From Diphasiastrum complanatum (lineage: Eukaryota > Streptophyta > Lycopodiopsida > Lycopodiales > Lycopodiaceae), in the NCBI GenBank assembly GCA_029204225.1, contig MU832117.1, positions 1 to 22,472 on the forward strand: 22,472 nt of DNA, given 5' to 3'. The notes under the pieces were generated by a model. It saw only the letters and a program-made list of their open reading frames with translations, searched no databases and was not told where the DNA came from. The translations under genes and the position numbers were made by a program. Positions 1 through 8,736 of this stretch are shown here, piece by piece. The stretch's first letter is position 1. Each line of letters starts with the position of its first letter.

Positions 1-132
1 CTCCATTTGTTGATCTCTCATCAGAATACGATTATTCATATCATTGAGTGCCGTACTCAACTGTTGACAAATCACCATACAAGATGGCGCACCTGGATTT
101 GTAGCTTGATTTGAAGTTTCTTCGTCAAATCA
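1..132 (-). pseudogene. Possible retroelement Gag-like fragment, running off the window edge
   Basis: The minus strand is open for about 43 codons from near 132 to the window start. The reading contains DEETSNQATNPG and QQLSTALNDMNNRIL. This polar, Gln/Asn-rich helical text resembles the N-terminal part of Ty3/gypsy Gag proteins, but it holds no diagnostic motif. Stops lie immediately upstream in the same frame, so no start codon can be assigned and the fragment may be the tail of something longer or chance. Low confidence; the sequence left of the window would settle it. Confidence 0.25.
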
Positions 133-611
133 CTATTTCTAGTCAATTTTATAGACATTACAATAAATTGGAAAAAAAAACTAGAAATTTTGAGTTTTCG
201 CACTTTTAATTTTTTTTTTAAATTTTACGTTTTCTAAAATTTCATAAAAAATCACAGTCAGTTATCAAACAATCGAAATCAAAAATTTGATTCACTTCTT
301 CGATTCTTAGTTTTACTCTGTTAATGTCCCTCAGGCATGCAAGACATGCGACATTAAACTGATTTTTTACATTACAAAATTTTACGTAAAAATTCAGTTC
401 TACGAAAATTGTCAGTTATAAAATCCAGTTTTGTATCTAACCATCAAAGTACATGCGTATGACCACTCAAAACAGATCTAAACTACTCATGCATGTCAGA
501 ATCACTCTGAGAAACCATATGCAGACATTCCATGCAACCACAGTACCTTGAACTAAGAAATTGACATGCATGCCATCAGAACAATTGGAAATTTTACCAA
601 TTTTGCTCACA
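133..611. other. AT-rich stretch with no recognised feature
   Basis: This stretch has long A and T runs (for example 172-240) and many short stops in all frames. I see no LTR end, RNA motif or coding pattern. The join to the copia fragment that begins near 612 is abrupt, so the 5' two thirds of that element is missing here. Confidence 0.5.
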
Positions 612-1215
612 AAATTGGATTCTATGTCAAATGGATGTCTCTAATGCCTTCTTGAATGGTTTTTTGGAACAGATATCTATATGGAACAGCCATAGGGATT
701 CATCAAGCATGGAATGGAGGACAAAGTATGTCATCTCCAAAGAAGCATCTATGACTTGAAGCAAGCCTCGAGATCTTGGAATTCAAGATTACATTGCTAT
801 CTCATTTCACTTTCTTTTGTTCAAAGTGAAACTATGCTCAAAGTCTTTCGAAGAATTTTAAGATGGAAAAGTGTAAAAGTGATGACACACCAATGGAGCA
901 AGATGTAAAAGTGCCAAACGCTCAAAGTGCCAAATGAAGATGATGAAAGATTTTTCATGGACATCACTTTGTTTAGGCAGCTTATAGGCTCCTTAATGTG
1001 GATCACTATAGCTAGACCAGCTCTTAGCTTTAGTGTATGTAGGTTGAGCCAATCCATGCAAAAACCATTGAATATCCATTGGGAAAAGGCTAAGAGGATT
1101 CGGGTACATTGGATTTTGGGATTCTATATAGAGGAGATGTGATTAACCTTCATGCATTTAGTGATTCAGATTTTGCAGGCGACAAGAGGGATAGGAAATC
1201 AACAACTGACTATTC
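612..1215 (+). pseudogene. Copia element E1, RT C-terminal half and start of RNase H (left piece)
   Basis: This is a decayed Ty1/copia Pol fragment. In order it shows QMDVSNAFLNGFLEQ (reverse transcriptase), DKVCHLQRSIYDLKQASRSW (family form YGLKQAPRAW), then a deletion that removes the YVDD catalytic region. After that come DDTPMEQ-like text, DITLFRQLIGSLMWITIARP and the RNase H opening FSDSDFAGDKRDRKST. Frames change several times and there are in-frame stops, so no protein is made. E3 at 13365-14686 carries the same blocks and is clearly a relative. The sequence stops at 1215 because E2 inserted there; the RNase H reading resumes at 5190. Confidence 0.88.
1211..1215. repeat. Target site duplication TATTC, left copy, of element E2
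   Basis: TATTC directly precedes the TGTGAG start of the 5' LTR at 1216. The same five bases directly follow the 3' LTR at 5190-5194. Five bp is the usual copia target duplication length. Confidence 0.85.
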
Positions 1216-2033
1216 TGTGAGAAATTGGCAAAAATCTAGCTTGGTATTTTTCATGATATAAGTTTGTAAGTGAATCTCACATGTGTGGAGGATGTTCCCA
1301 CGTGTGGAGAATTCTAAAGTAAATCAAAATGTTTGATATAGGGGTCTCATAGAATTTCATAGTCAAGCATTTAGGTGTAGGATGTTGATAGGGTCAAATT
1401 TGGCATAGATGGCAGATTATCCATTTCCACTTGTAATGTCACTATTGAGCCAAAATAGAGTAGGAGGCCAAACTCGTGCCAATTAGAGTGTAGACAAGTG
1501 TAATGCTTTTGTTTGATGAAGTTTAAGAGGTCCAATAGGATTTAGAGGTGGAACCATGAGTGGTCCAATAGAATTTGAGATTTGCTTGAAAATGGTCCAA
1601 TAGAATTTAGAGGTGCATGGATCAATGGTCCAATAGGATTAAGAGGTGGAAAAGTGTGGTCCAATCATAGTTAAGCACAGTGGTAGCTCGTGGATCTACT
1701 AGTATCATTGTACTCCTCATTTGGATGTAATTGATTTTGAGATTGAGTGGATTTTGAGTGTAAGTGATTTTCTAGATTTCTCTCTCTACCCAAGAGCTCA
1801 TGACTCTCTCTACCTGAGGAAGCAGCTTGTTTTTACTTAGAATAATTTTTTAATACTTCCCACACGTGTGAGTGAGATTTGGAAGTGATTGAATGCATGT
1901 AGTAGTGTGTTTTTGCCATAGGATCTAAGATTGATCTTGAATCTCAATCTAGTCTTGATCTTGGTGCATCTACACACCTTAGGAGATCACAAGTACATGT
2001 TGTGGACAATTCTACACGTGTGAAATCTCAACA
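1216..2033 (+). repeat. E2 5' LTR
   Basis: The 818-bp repeat starts TGTGAGAAATT and ends CTCAACA, directly before the primer binding site, and matches 4380-5189 almost throughout. It contains several CACRTGTG palindromes (1278, 1298, 1861, 2013), five GGTCCAAT units between 1529 and 1665, and CT-rich runs near 1785-1815. Relative to the 3' copy it carries an extra 15 bp near 1390. Confidence 0.9.
1529..1665 (+). repeat. Five phased GGTCCAAT units in the E2 5' LTR
   Basis: GGTCCAAT occurs at 1529, 1562, 1594, 1627 and 1658, a spacing of 33, 32, 33 and 31 bp. The flanks also repeat loosely (AGRATTTAGAGGTG), so this is a degenerate tandem repeat of about 32 bp. Each unit holds a CCAAT core. The position within presumed U3 suggests an enhancer-type array, but this is inference. 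Confidence 0.8.
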
Positions 2034-2045
2034 TGGTATCAGATC
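2034..2045 (+). other. Primer binding site of E2 (initiator tRNA-Met type)
   Basis: TGGTATCAGATC follows the LTR end with no spacer. The canonical plant copia primer site complementary to the 3' end of initiator tRNA-Met is TGGTATCAGAGC, so this copy departs from it near the end. Confidence 0.85.
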
Positions 2046-2248
2046 CTACCTAAGGTTACCATGCATTTTGATCCATTAAAATGAATACAACTATTCATCA
2101 ATCTTGAGCTAAAAAATTGTCAAGGTCATATTTCCTAGCTACCTTGTTCAATATTTGGATCAAAAGATGATCAAAGGACATTGATTGGGTCTGACCTGGT
2201 ACTGTACGGATCAGGTGCTCAGACACATGTGAGGAATCCCCAATTCAG

Positions 2249-2680
2249 TTGGAGTTCTCTCTCATGCTTGATCCCATTATAGCTTGTTTAGAAGCTATGC
2301 AAAGTTCTATTTTCAAGCACAAAGAGAGGAGTAAGAAGCAACACCATCACTCTCTAATGACAAAGCTAAAGACCAAGATGGAGAAGAGGAAGAGGATTCC
2401 TCTAATGCTTCATCATCCAATCTCAAGAAAAAGAAGATCAAGTGCCTTTATTGTGGCAAGAAAGGCCATTATGCCACCAATTGCTTCAAGAAGAAGAATC
2501 ACTCAATCAAGCCAACATCACCAATGAGAAAGAAGACTATATTTCAAGTGATGGAGAAGGCTCTCTTATGGCATCAAGCTTCTCCTCTTCCACCTTCAAC
2601 AAGGATGGACTCATGGTATATGATAGTGGAGCTCTTCACAATGTGTGGCTCCAAGCACCTTTTTTCATCTAGTATGCCTT
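2249..2680 (+). pseudogene. E2 Gag C-terminal part with CCHC zinc knuckle, and protease remnant
   Basis: The zinc knuckle is read at 2443-2484 as CLYCGKKGHYATNC, an intact C-x2-C-x4-H-x4-C nucleocapsid motif that would bind the element RNA. It is followed by the basic run FKKKNHSIKP. The protease lies in a different frame: VYDSGALHN at 2616-2642 has the aspartic protease motif D-S-G-A (2622-2633). The N-terminal Gag capsid part before about 2400 is not recognisable. Frameshifts between knuckle and protease mean no polyprotein can be made. Confidence 0.75.
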
Positions 2681-3187
2681 ATGATGGAGTCAAGAAGACC
2701 ATATACATTGTAAGTAAGCATGAGTGCAATATTCGAAGGAGTAGGGATTATTCCCTTGAAGCTTGCATCTTCCAAAGATCTCTTCTCAACAATGTTCTTT
2801 TTGTCCCAAAATCTTACAAAGAACATCTTAAGTGTTGGCCAACTTCTGATAGTGGCTTTGATGTCAATTTCAATACTGACCAATCGTGTGATCAAGAAGG
2901 ATGGTGAGATCCTTGCATATGGAGCAAGATTTGAAGGAATCTACAAATTGGATCCAAGTGAGAGTGCAAACTCTCTTGATGTTTCTTATATGTCCAATAT
3001 TTCAAAGGAGGATGATCACACAAGATGCGCATATCTTCTCTCTTCAAGTATTATGGTGTATGATTATTCCTTATTATTCAAAGCATATGTTGAGAAGAAA
3101 TTCTCATTGAAGATCAAAGCTTTGAGGAGTATTGGAGCTCTTGAAAGAATAGCACCATATGAAGTTTTTATTCAAGATGGAGCCTAA
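2650..3187 (+). pseudogene. E2 pre-integrase domain and truncated integrase core
   Basis: The longest open stretch starts at an ATG at 2720 and gives 155 residues. NLTKNILSVGQL (near 2808-2845) followed by text ending IYKLDPSES is the signature of the region between protease and integrase in copia Pol. It then runs to FKAYVEKKFSLKIKALRSIG, the integrase segment ahead of the second catalytic aspartate, and jumps straight to RIAPYEVFIQDGA, which lies well past the catalytic glutamate. The missing middle removes catalytic residues, so the integrase is dead. The first catalytic D and most of the HHCC finger are not seen either. E3 integrase (12373-13359) shows what is missing. Confidence 0.75.
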
Positions 3188-3420
3188 GGTTGATCACCTT
3201 AGTGAACTTGGTAGTGCTTGCTTTGCACATATTCCCTTGGAAACAAGGAGGAAGGATGATCCCAAGCTCATTGATCATGATTGGATACTCATCCATCAAG
3301 GAGGCCTTTAGTGTCTTTACACTCTCTATTTCAAAAGTGATTGTGAATAGAGATGTCATGTTGTATGAAGATTCAATCTTGGAAGTGGCCAAGATCAAGG
3401 CTTCTCAAGAAGCATCACAA
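3175..3420 (+). pseudogene. E2 integrase C-terminal region
   Basis: PKVDHLSELGSACFAHIPLE and TRRKDDPK parallel E3 PNVEDFKVFGCICYVHIPLE and IRRKED, the copia integrase C-terminal extension. After a frame change the reading gives GYSSIKEAFSVFTLSISKVI then VNRDVMLYEDS, equal to E3 GYSENSKGYRIFNPISRKVK then VSKDVLFDES. Homology to the known copia order ends here. The sequence that follows is not reverse transcriptase. Confidence 0.75.
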
Positions 3421-4330
3421 GTTATCTTTTTTGAAGGTATTCAAGTTATGATGGGGCCAAGGTGTGAGGAGGAGTTTCTTCTTCATATGATTTCAAGAAG
3501 ATCTTCAAGATGCATGGCCGAGTCTTTATGTCTCACCTTACATGGCAAAGAGGGGCATCTTTCATGTTGTATCTACTACAACACATTCATATATGCTTCT
3601 CTTCCTTTGCTTGGAATGCTATATTGCTTCATTGAATTTTTTGGATCTCAAAGTTCAAGAAAAGCTATACTAGTTTTGTATGATGCTTATGTTATATGTT
3701 TTGTGTCATTATTGACTTAGATATGTTTCCAATACTTTTTGAAAGCAAGATATTGTATTGTCAAAAGTATTCTCTTGGTTCTAGTAAGAACAAGATTGAG
3801 CTTGGTACTCACTTTTTTGAAAATCATGTTTTCACATGTTTTGAGGCAAATTGTAAACTCCTCTTGAGATTAAGTGAAGCATCCAAAGTGGACACTTACA
3901 TCCTTGAGAGAGTAACTAGCCTAGAAAAGACCAAGGTTAGTCTTTGATATCAAGATTAGATCCATCATGGATATAGTTCATTGTATGTGGACTAGTCAAG
4001 CTAGAAAGCATAATCTTGATAATCATCATTGTTTCACATCTTATGATCTTGATCTCCATGATCCTTATGAGGCTTGGAAGCCCTCAGATTTCTCTATTTA
4101 TGGTGCATCCATCATGCAAGTGGAACTTTCAAAGCAAAGATCATCATCAAGCATGGAGGAAGCCCATGATCATAGTGGCATATTGGTGGAGCACTCTTCA
4201 AAGGCATTGGCAAGAGATCTCTACCAAAGAGATCTTATCATGGATATGGTGAGGGTGCTGCTATGATGGATCCCTTGGCTGATCTTCACTTCTTATGCAT
4301 ACCAAAGGATGCACTCAAAAAGATTTACAA
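3421..4330 (+). other. Unrecognised, largely open tract occupying the RT/RNase H position of E2
   Basis: This is about 900 bp between the integrase tail and the purine tract. Three open plus-strand stretches follow each other almost end to end: the remainder of one ending at 3720, then 3696-3947 and 3967-4266. Readable text includes GSSKNKIELGTHFFENHVF and YGASIMQVELSKQRSSSSME. I find no YVDD, QMDV, LKQAPRAW, DSDFAG or SKHIE motif in any plus frame. It could be a captured host fragment, filler from another element, or extremely diverged Pol. I do not assign a function. Confidence 0.55.
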
Positions 4331-4370
4331 ACTTCTCAAGTGATCTAGTACCTTTCCACAGCTATTTTTT

Positions 4371-4379
4371 GAGGAGGAG
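4371..4379 (+). other. Polypurine tract of E2
   Basis: GAGGAGGAG, preceded by a T run, ends exactly at the TG that opens the 3' LTR at 4380. E3 has the same GAGGAGGAG at its own LTR boundary (14691-14699). Confidence 0.85.
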
Positions 4380-5189
4380 TGTGAGAAATTGCAAAAATCT
4401 AGCTTGGTATTTTTTATGATAGAAGTCTGTAAGTGAATCTCACATGTGTGGAGGATGTTTCCACGTGTGGAAAATTCTAAAGTAAATCAAAATGTTTGAT
4501 ATAGGGGTCTCATAGAATTTCATAGTCAAGCATTTATGTGTAGGATGTTGGCATAGATGGCAAATTATCCATTTTCACTTGTAATGCCACTATTGAGCCA
4601 AAATAGAGTAGGAGCCCCAAACTCGTGCCAATTAGAGTGTAGACAAGTGTAATGCTTTTGTTTGATGAAGTTTAAGAGGTCCAATAGGATTTAGAGGTGG
4701 AACCATGAGTGGTCCAATAGAATTTGAGATTTGCTTGAAAATGGTCCAATAGAATTTAGAGGTGCATGGATCAATGGTCCAATAGGATTAAGAGGTGGAA
4801 AAGTGTGGTCCAATCATAGTTAAGCATAGTGGTAGCTCGTGGATCTACTAGTATCATTGTACTCCTCATTTGGATCTAATTGATTTTGAGATTGAGTGGA
4901 TTTTGAGTGTAAGTGATTTTCTAGCTTTCTCTCTCTACCCAAGAGCTCATGATGGTTTCTCTCTCTCTACCTGAGGAGAGCAGCTTGTTTTTACTTAGAA
5001 TAATTTTTTAATACTTCCCACAACGTGTGAGTGAGAGTTGGAAGTGATTGAATGCATGTAGTAGTGTGTTTTTGCATAGGATCTAAGATTGATCTTGAAT
5101 CTCAATCTAGTCTTGATCTTGGTGCATCTACACACCTTAGGAGTTCACAAGTACCATGTTGTGGACCAATCCACGTGTGAAATCAAAAA
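4380..5189 (+). repeat. E2 3' LTR
   Basis: This 810-bp repeat is collinear with 1216-2033. It lacks 15 bp present in the 5' copy near 1390 and has a small insertion in the CT-rich run near 4950-4970. The extreme end has decayed to AAAAA rather than CAACA. The GGTCCAAT array is preserved at 4678, 4711, 4743, 4776 and 4807 with unchanged spacing. Confidence 0.9.
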
Positions 5190-5194
5190 TATTC
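5190..5194. repeat. Target site duplication TATTC, right copy, of element E2
   Basis: Identical to 1211-1215 and directly adjacent to the 3' LTR end. Confidence 0.85.
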
Positions 5195-5476
5195 AACTTT
5201 CACATGAGAAGGTGTGGTTTCATGGCTTTCCAAAAAGCAAAAGTATATATCTATCTTCAACCAAGGCCAAGTACAAGAAGCACATTGAGATATGCCATCA
5301 CTTTGATAGAGAAATGGTGCAAGCCAAGGAAATTGCTTTGAGGCATGTTCCAAGAATGAATGTGTAGCTGATCTACTTACTAAACCACTTCAAAAGACAC
5401 ATTTTATGAAGTTCAGATCATCACTTGGAGTGATTAGTAAATCAATGATTGAACCACGGTAGATAGCGCCAAGGAA
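5190..5476 (+). pseudogene. Copia element E1, RNase H C-terminal piece and Pol end (right piece)
   Basis: This continues the reading cut at 1215. The first bases TATTC are the duplicated target, then come EGVVSWLSKKQ (stop codon just before), ISLSSTKAKYK with one frameshift, a deletion, KHIEICHHFDREMVQ, IALRHVPR and ADLLTKPLQKTHFMKFRSSL. The last three blocks are the standard copia RNase H C-terminus. After it a short purine run AAGGAA meets the LTR at 5477. There are several frameshifts and stops, so it is not functional. Confidence 0.85.
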
Positions 5477-6080
5477 TGTTAAAAATTCACAATTCTAGCG
5501 TGACTAGTTTTGGTCATATGACTTGTAAATAGTTAGATGGTCATGATGTGGCTTGTCAAACATGCCAAATAGCATAGGATTCCCATTCATAAGTATGTTC
5601 TCAAGTTGACCTAAGTGATAGTACCTTTGTAATGAGTCCTAAATCATGCTTAGATACAAGCAAGAAAAAAAGTAGGAACTATTTTGGGTAGTTTTGACAT
5701 TGTTGAGGGATCTCAAGATTCCAACGCTAACTTGGTAGGGATGAGTGCTCCACCAAAATTAGCATTAGTGATAGGTTTAGGGCATACTCATACCTGCCCA
5801 AAACCATGATGGATCATGTATATATAGGTGATGATCTCTCACCAAAATCAATCAAGCAATTTCATGGTTTTTCTTCTCATATTGGTGCAATTGCTCTCTA
5901 TGTTCATATTTCTTTGAGATCTTGTGATTGTAATCATTATAGGATTGAATGTGGGTCTGGTGTACAGTATTCAGACTATGGGAGGCCGTACTTTCACATG
6001 TGTGAAGGCTTATTCAAGGATTTGAGCCATTTAGTATGGTTCAAGCACGGATTTTTTGATGGATTTTGATGGTGCAACTT
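5477..6080 (+). repeat. E1 3' LTR (right end uncertain)
   Basis: It starts TGTTAAAAATTCAC after a purine run, closely resembling the start of the E3 LTR at 14700 (TGTTAAAAGTCTCAC). It contains a TATA-like TATATATAGG at 5819-5828 and CACATGTGTG at 5995-6004, the latter within a context (TGTGAAGGCTT) also found in the E3 LTR at 15140. No partner 5' LTR is in the window, so the right boundary is an estimate. Confidence 0.6.
5819..5828 (+). promoter_or_regulatory. TATA-like box in the E1 LTR
   Basis: TATATATAGG lies about 340 bp into the LTR, a reasonable place for the U3 promoter. Assigned from sequence likeness alone. Confidence 0.4.
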
Positions 6081-6830
6081 GTGCTAACAAGATGGAATCA
6101 TAATTGTCTTAGGGTCCTTTTTTGCTATAATTTTCACAGTCACTATGTCCATTACATCTTGTTAGAACCAATAAAGATTCCATTCTTATCTTTAAAATAG
6201 CATAGTGGAAGATGTTAATCTCTCACCATGCTCCAAGAAATGTATACTAGTGGAAGACATATTCTTTTTGAAAATTTCTAGTAATGACAAAAATATGGAA
6301 TTGAATCTATTGCTACTCTTCTCAATCTAGGATCTAACTTGGAATATTGATCAACCTATTGAAAAACTTGCAGCAAATATATGAGAACTAGCTCACAACA
6401 CAAAATCAATCAACTTGAATCTAGATCTAGCTTCTATCAAATGATGAAGCATAACAAGATTCATGTCACTTTCTACCTCGAGTTTCAAAAAGATGAATAC
6501 ACTCTAGGAGCTCCACATACAACTCAAACACAATCAATTTGTGTGAAATGATGTGGATATGACATCTAAAACTCGTCTTCCAATTCTATCTTTGATTGAA
6601 AACACAAAGTGAAAATATTGATGAGATTGAATAGATGTGTGCTCTCTTTGGCATATCACACAAGATGGGGTGCACTCCCTATCACTTTGATTGCCTATAG
6701 CTTTCTAAAAACAAATCAAATTGATTTAAATCATTAGCGCAACATTCTACACTTCAACACCTCTCTATCTAGCTATCAAACACAAAAAAAGTGGATCAAT
6801 ACTTTAGATATACCACCTATTTGAAATAGG
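6081..6830. other. AT-rich sequence, no recognised gene; possible leader or interior debris of a minus-strand copia element
   Basis: All frames are interrupted. An imperfect inverted repeat pairs 6084-6098 with 6151-6165. The part nearest 6830 may continue the interior of the minus-strand element whose primer site is at 6991-7002, but I cannot identify Gag. Confidence 0.4.
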
Positions 6831-7380
6831 TTGATCTCACACGTGTGGAAATTCAAGTCCATACAGATCTCATTTAATGCAAATCAGTATTGATTTGATC
6901 AATCTTTGATCCAAAATTGGTTTGATTGAACCGAGATTGAATTTCTCTCCCAAATTCGAGTTCTTGCAAGCAATTACTCTCAACACAAAGCTCTGATACC
7001 ATGTGAAGTATTTAGCACGTGTGAACTTCACCACACACCTTACAGAATCTTAATGAGGTGTTGTGATTGCACATGAATGATCAAAGAATAGATTACTTAA
7101 AAATCCAAGACAAGAGCACAATGGCATACCACAGACTCAAAAAACTAAGTCCTCACTATGAGAGACACTGATTAGAAATAATTCTAAGTGCTCACTATGG
7201 CAAAAATAGGCTACTCTCGGGTAGAGAGAGAATATGAAGCCAAAAAACTAGAGTAGAGAGAGAATGTTCAAAAGCTCATCAAAAATCTCAATATTCACAA
7301 TATGGCAAACTAGTTAAGAACTCCCTACATCAAGAGGCTCGAGTTCCTAGGTGGATTTCCAAGTAGTTTCATTCTATAGT
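6831..7380 (-). mobile_element. Minus-strand copia fragment: 5' LTR end, primer site and leader
   Basis: On the minus strand the order is LTR tail (about 7380 to 7003), primer binding site (7002-6991) and leader (6990 downward). The LTR tail carries CTCTCTCTACCCGAGAG and ACTTAGAATTATTTCT, matching CTCTCTCTACCTGAGGAGAG and ACTTAGAATAATTTTT in the E2 LTR. The leader carries TTGGATCAAAGATTGATCAA, close to the E2 leader near 2153-2176, and CACACGTGTGAG. This is therefore a relative of E2 in the opposite orientation. Its LTR is cut near 7380, where the hAT-related sequence begins; no far end or second LTR is seen. Confidence 0.7.
6991..7002 (-). other. Primer binding site, initiator tRNA-Met type, minus strand
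   Basis: The plus strand reads GCTCTGATACCA, the exact complement of TGGTATCAGAGC, the canonical copia primer site. It fixes the orientation of this element as minus. Confidence 0.85.
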
Positions 7381-7467
7381 CTACTTATCTGTTTTTAGTC
7401 AAAAATCTTCAGTTTTAAAGTATATCCCTTTAGGTCTATAATATTTTGTTTTATCACTTCGTAGATC

Positions 7468-8736
7468 ATGTCTAAATGTCAAAAGACTCTTTTCAGTATT
7501 CTTGGCTTTGAAAAAGTTAATGTTCATGATATGTCTAATAAAGTTCCAAGTGCAGTAGGGTAAGTTCTACTGATGATCCTATTGATTAACTGATATTAAT
7601 TTAGATGGAAAATCTATAGAGGAAGTTGATCAAATAAAAAAAGCTATCAAAGCTTTGTGTCCTAGTTGGAAGGACACATTTCCATGGGTTAGATTCGATA
7701 AAACCATTGGTCGTGTTTCCTATACATGGTGTGAAAAAAATCCTAATAATCTTACAGGAATATGGTAGAAATGGTTCTATAAATATCAAACTTAGTTGCT
7801 ATTAAAAATCATGCAAACTCTGAATTACATAAGATTTCTAACTGGGTTGTGAAGGATGGCAGGAAATCTTTTGAAGAAGGAATGAAGAAGCAAGCTCTAA
7901 GTGTCGATACCTCTATACAACATCTTTTTCATTCGACATATTTTATTGCTAAACATAATTTTGCTTTCACAGATTTTGAAGATATTCTGATCTATTTACG
8001 GGCAATCTTGTGCTCCCAATGTCCCTCGTGGTATATATGAGAATGGTAAAGCATATCGAGGAGCACTTAAAGGTAACTTTTATATGAGTATAGTGATAGA
8101 TAGAGATATTGAATGGAACTGACTTACAAAGTGCTATAGATTTTCAAAAACAGTTTTTGAGCTTTTATCATAAAAAATTTGAAGAAACGTTTTAAAGATA
8201 GTCACAATTCTTTCATCGTTGAAAATTTTATCACCTTGTGTTTTTCCTTTGGGTGGGTATTGTGAGTTGAAAAGCTTTGGTGATGATGATGTTGATAACT
8301 TGGTAAACTTTTATGGAAAATCTAAAAATTGGACAACAATAATGAAACTATAGAACCTTTTATAGATAGTTTATCATTTAGACGAGAGTTTACTAGATTT
8401 AAAATGCAAGTTTCAAATGAATGGAAAGGTAAGAGTTTGAAAGAAACTTGGTTGAACATTGGATCTAATGAAACTTGGCGAGGAGAAAAATACCCTAATA
8501 TGTTTAAATTAGCTAAAGTTGCTTTGTTACAATGTTCTAGCACTGCAGCATGTGAGAGAGGGTTTAGTATGAAAAACTGGATCAAAGATAAATTACGTAA
8601 TTCTTTGTCTACTTCAAATGTTGATGCTCTTATGCGTATATGCATAGAAGGCCCTCCATTAGACGATTCCCATGGATTTTTCTCACGCTATCAAATTGTG
8701 GAAAAAAGATACGTCAACAAGCCGACATATATATGA
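7468..8736 (+). pseudogene. hAT superfamily transposase, decayed
   Basis: This is a relic of a DNA transposase gene of the hAT superfamily. An ATG at 7468 opens MSKCQKTLFSILGFEKVN. After a break come CPSWKDTFPWVRFDKTIGRV and SYTWCEKNPNN (7657-7750), then NHANSELHKISNWVVKDGRK (near 7807-7865), which follows the W-x(n)-C-x2-C...H pattern of the N-terminal zinc finger domain in plant and animal hAT-like proteins. The central catalytic region is mostly lost. The C-terminal part is the best kept (8329-8736, 135 residues): KLAKVALLQCSSTAACERGF, IKDKLRNSLSTSNVDALMRI and CIEGPPL are the hAT dimerisation region, with the hallmark CERGFS at 8551-8568. Multiple stops and frame changes make it non-functional. 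Terminal inverted repeats and the 8-bp target duplication were not found. Confidence 0.85.

Larger units (their letters stand above)
1216..5189 (+). mobile_element. E2: LTR retrotransposon of copia type, 3974 bp, lacking reverse transcriptase
   Basis: The element is bounded by direct LTRs (1216-2033 and 4380-5189) and a TATTC target duplication. It has a primer binding site at 2034 and a purine tract just before 4380. The interior is only about 2.3 kb, where an autonomous copia interior is usually about 4 kb. Recognisable blocks are a Gag zinc knuckle, an aspartic protease DSGA, a pre-integrase domain and the integrase C-terminal part. No reverse transcriptase or RNase H block is found in any frame. 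Since the cis signals are present and the coding parts are broken, I infer a non-autonomous element mobilised in trans, or a later internal rearrangement. By eye the two LTRs differ by about 15-20 substitutions and about ten short indels, so the insertion is not recent. Confidence 0.88.

Noticed and set aside
7560-7606. A short intron (GTAAGT...TTTAG) in the hAT gene
   Set aside because: The splice-like ends are there, but at about 46 bp it is too short for a typical plant intron, and a frameshifted reading through it (DDPIDN, LDGKSIEE) looks coding.
8322-8645. Minus-strand open frame of 107 codons
   Set aside because: Antisense to the hAT dimerisation region.
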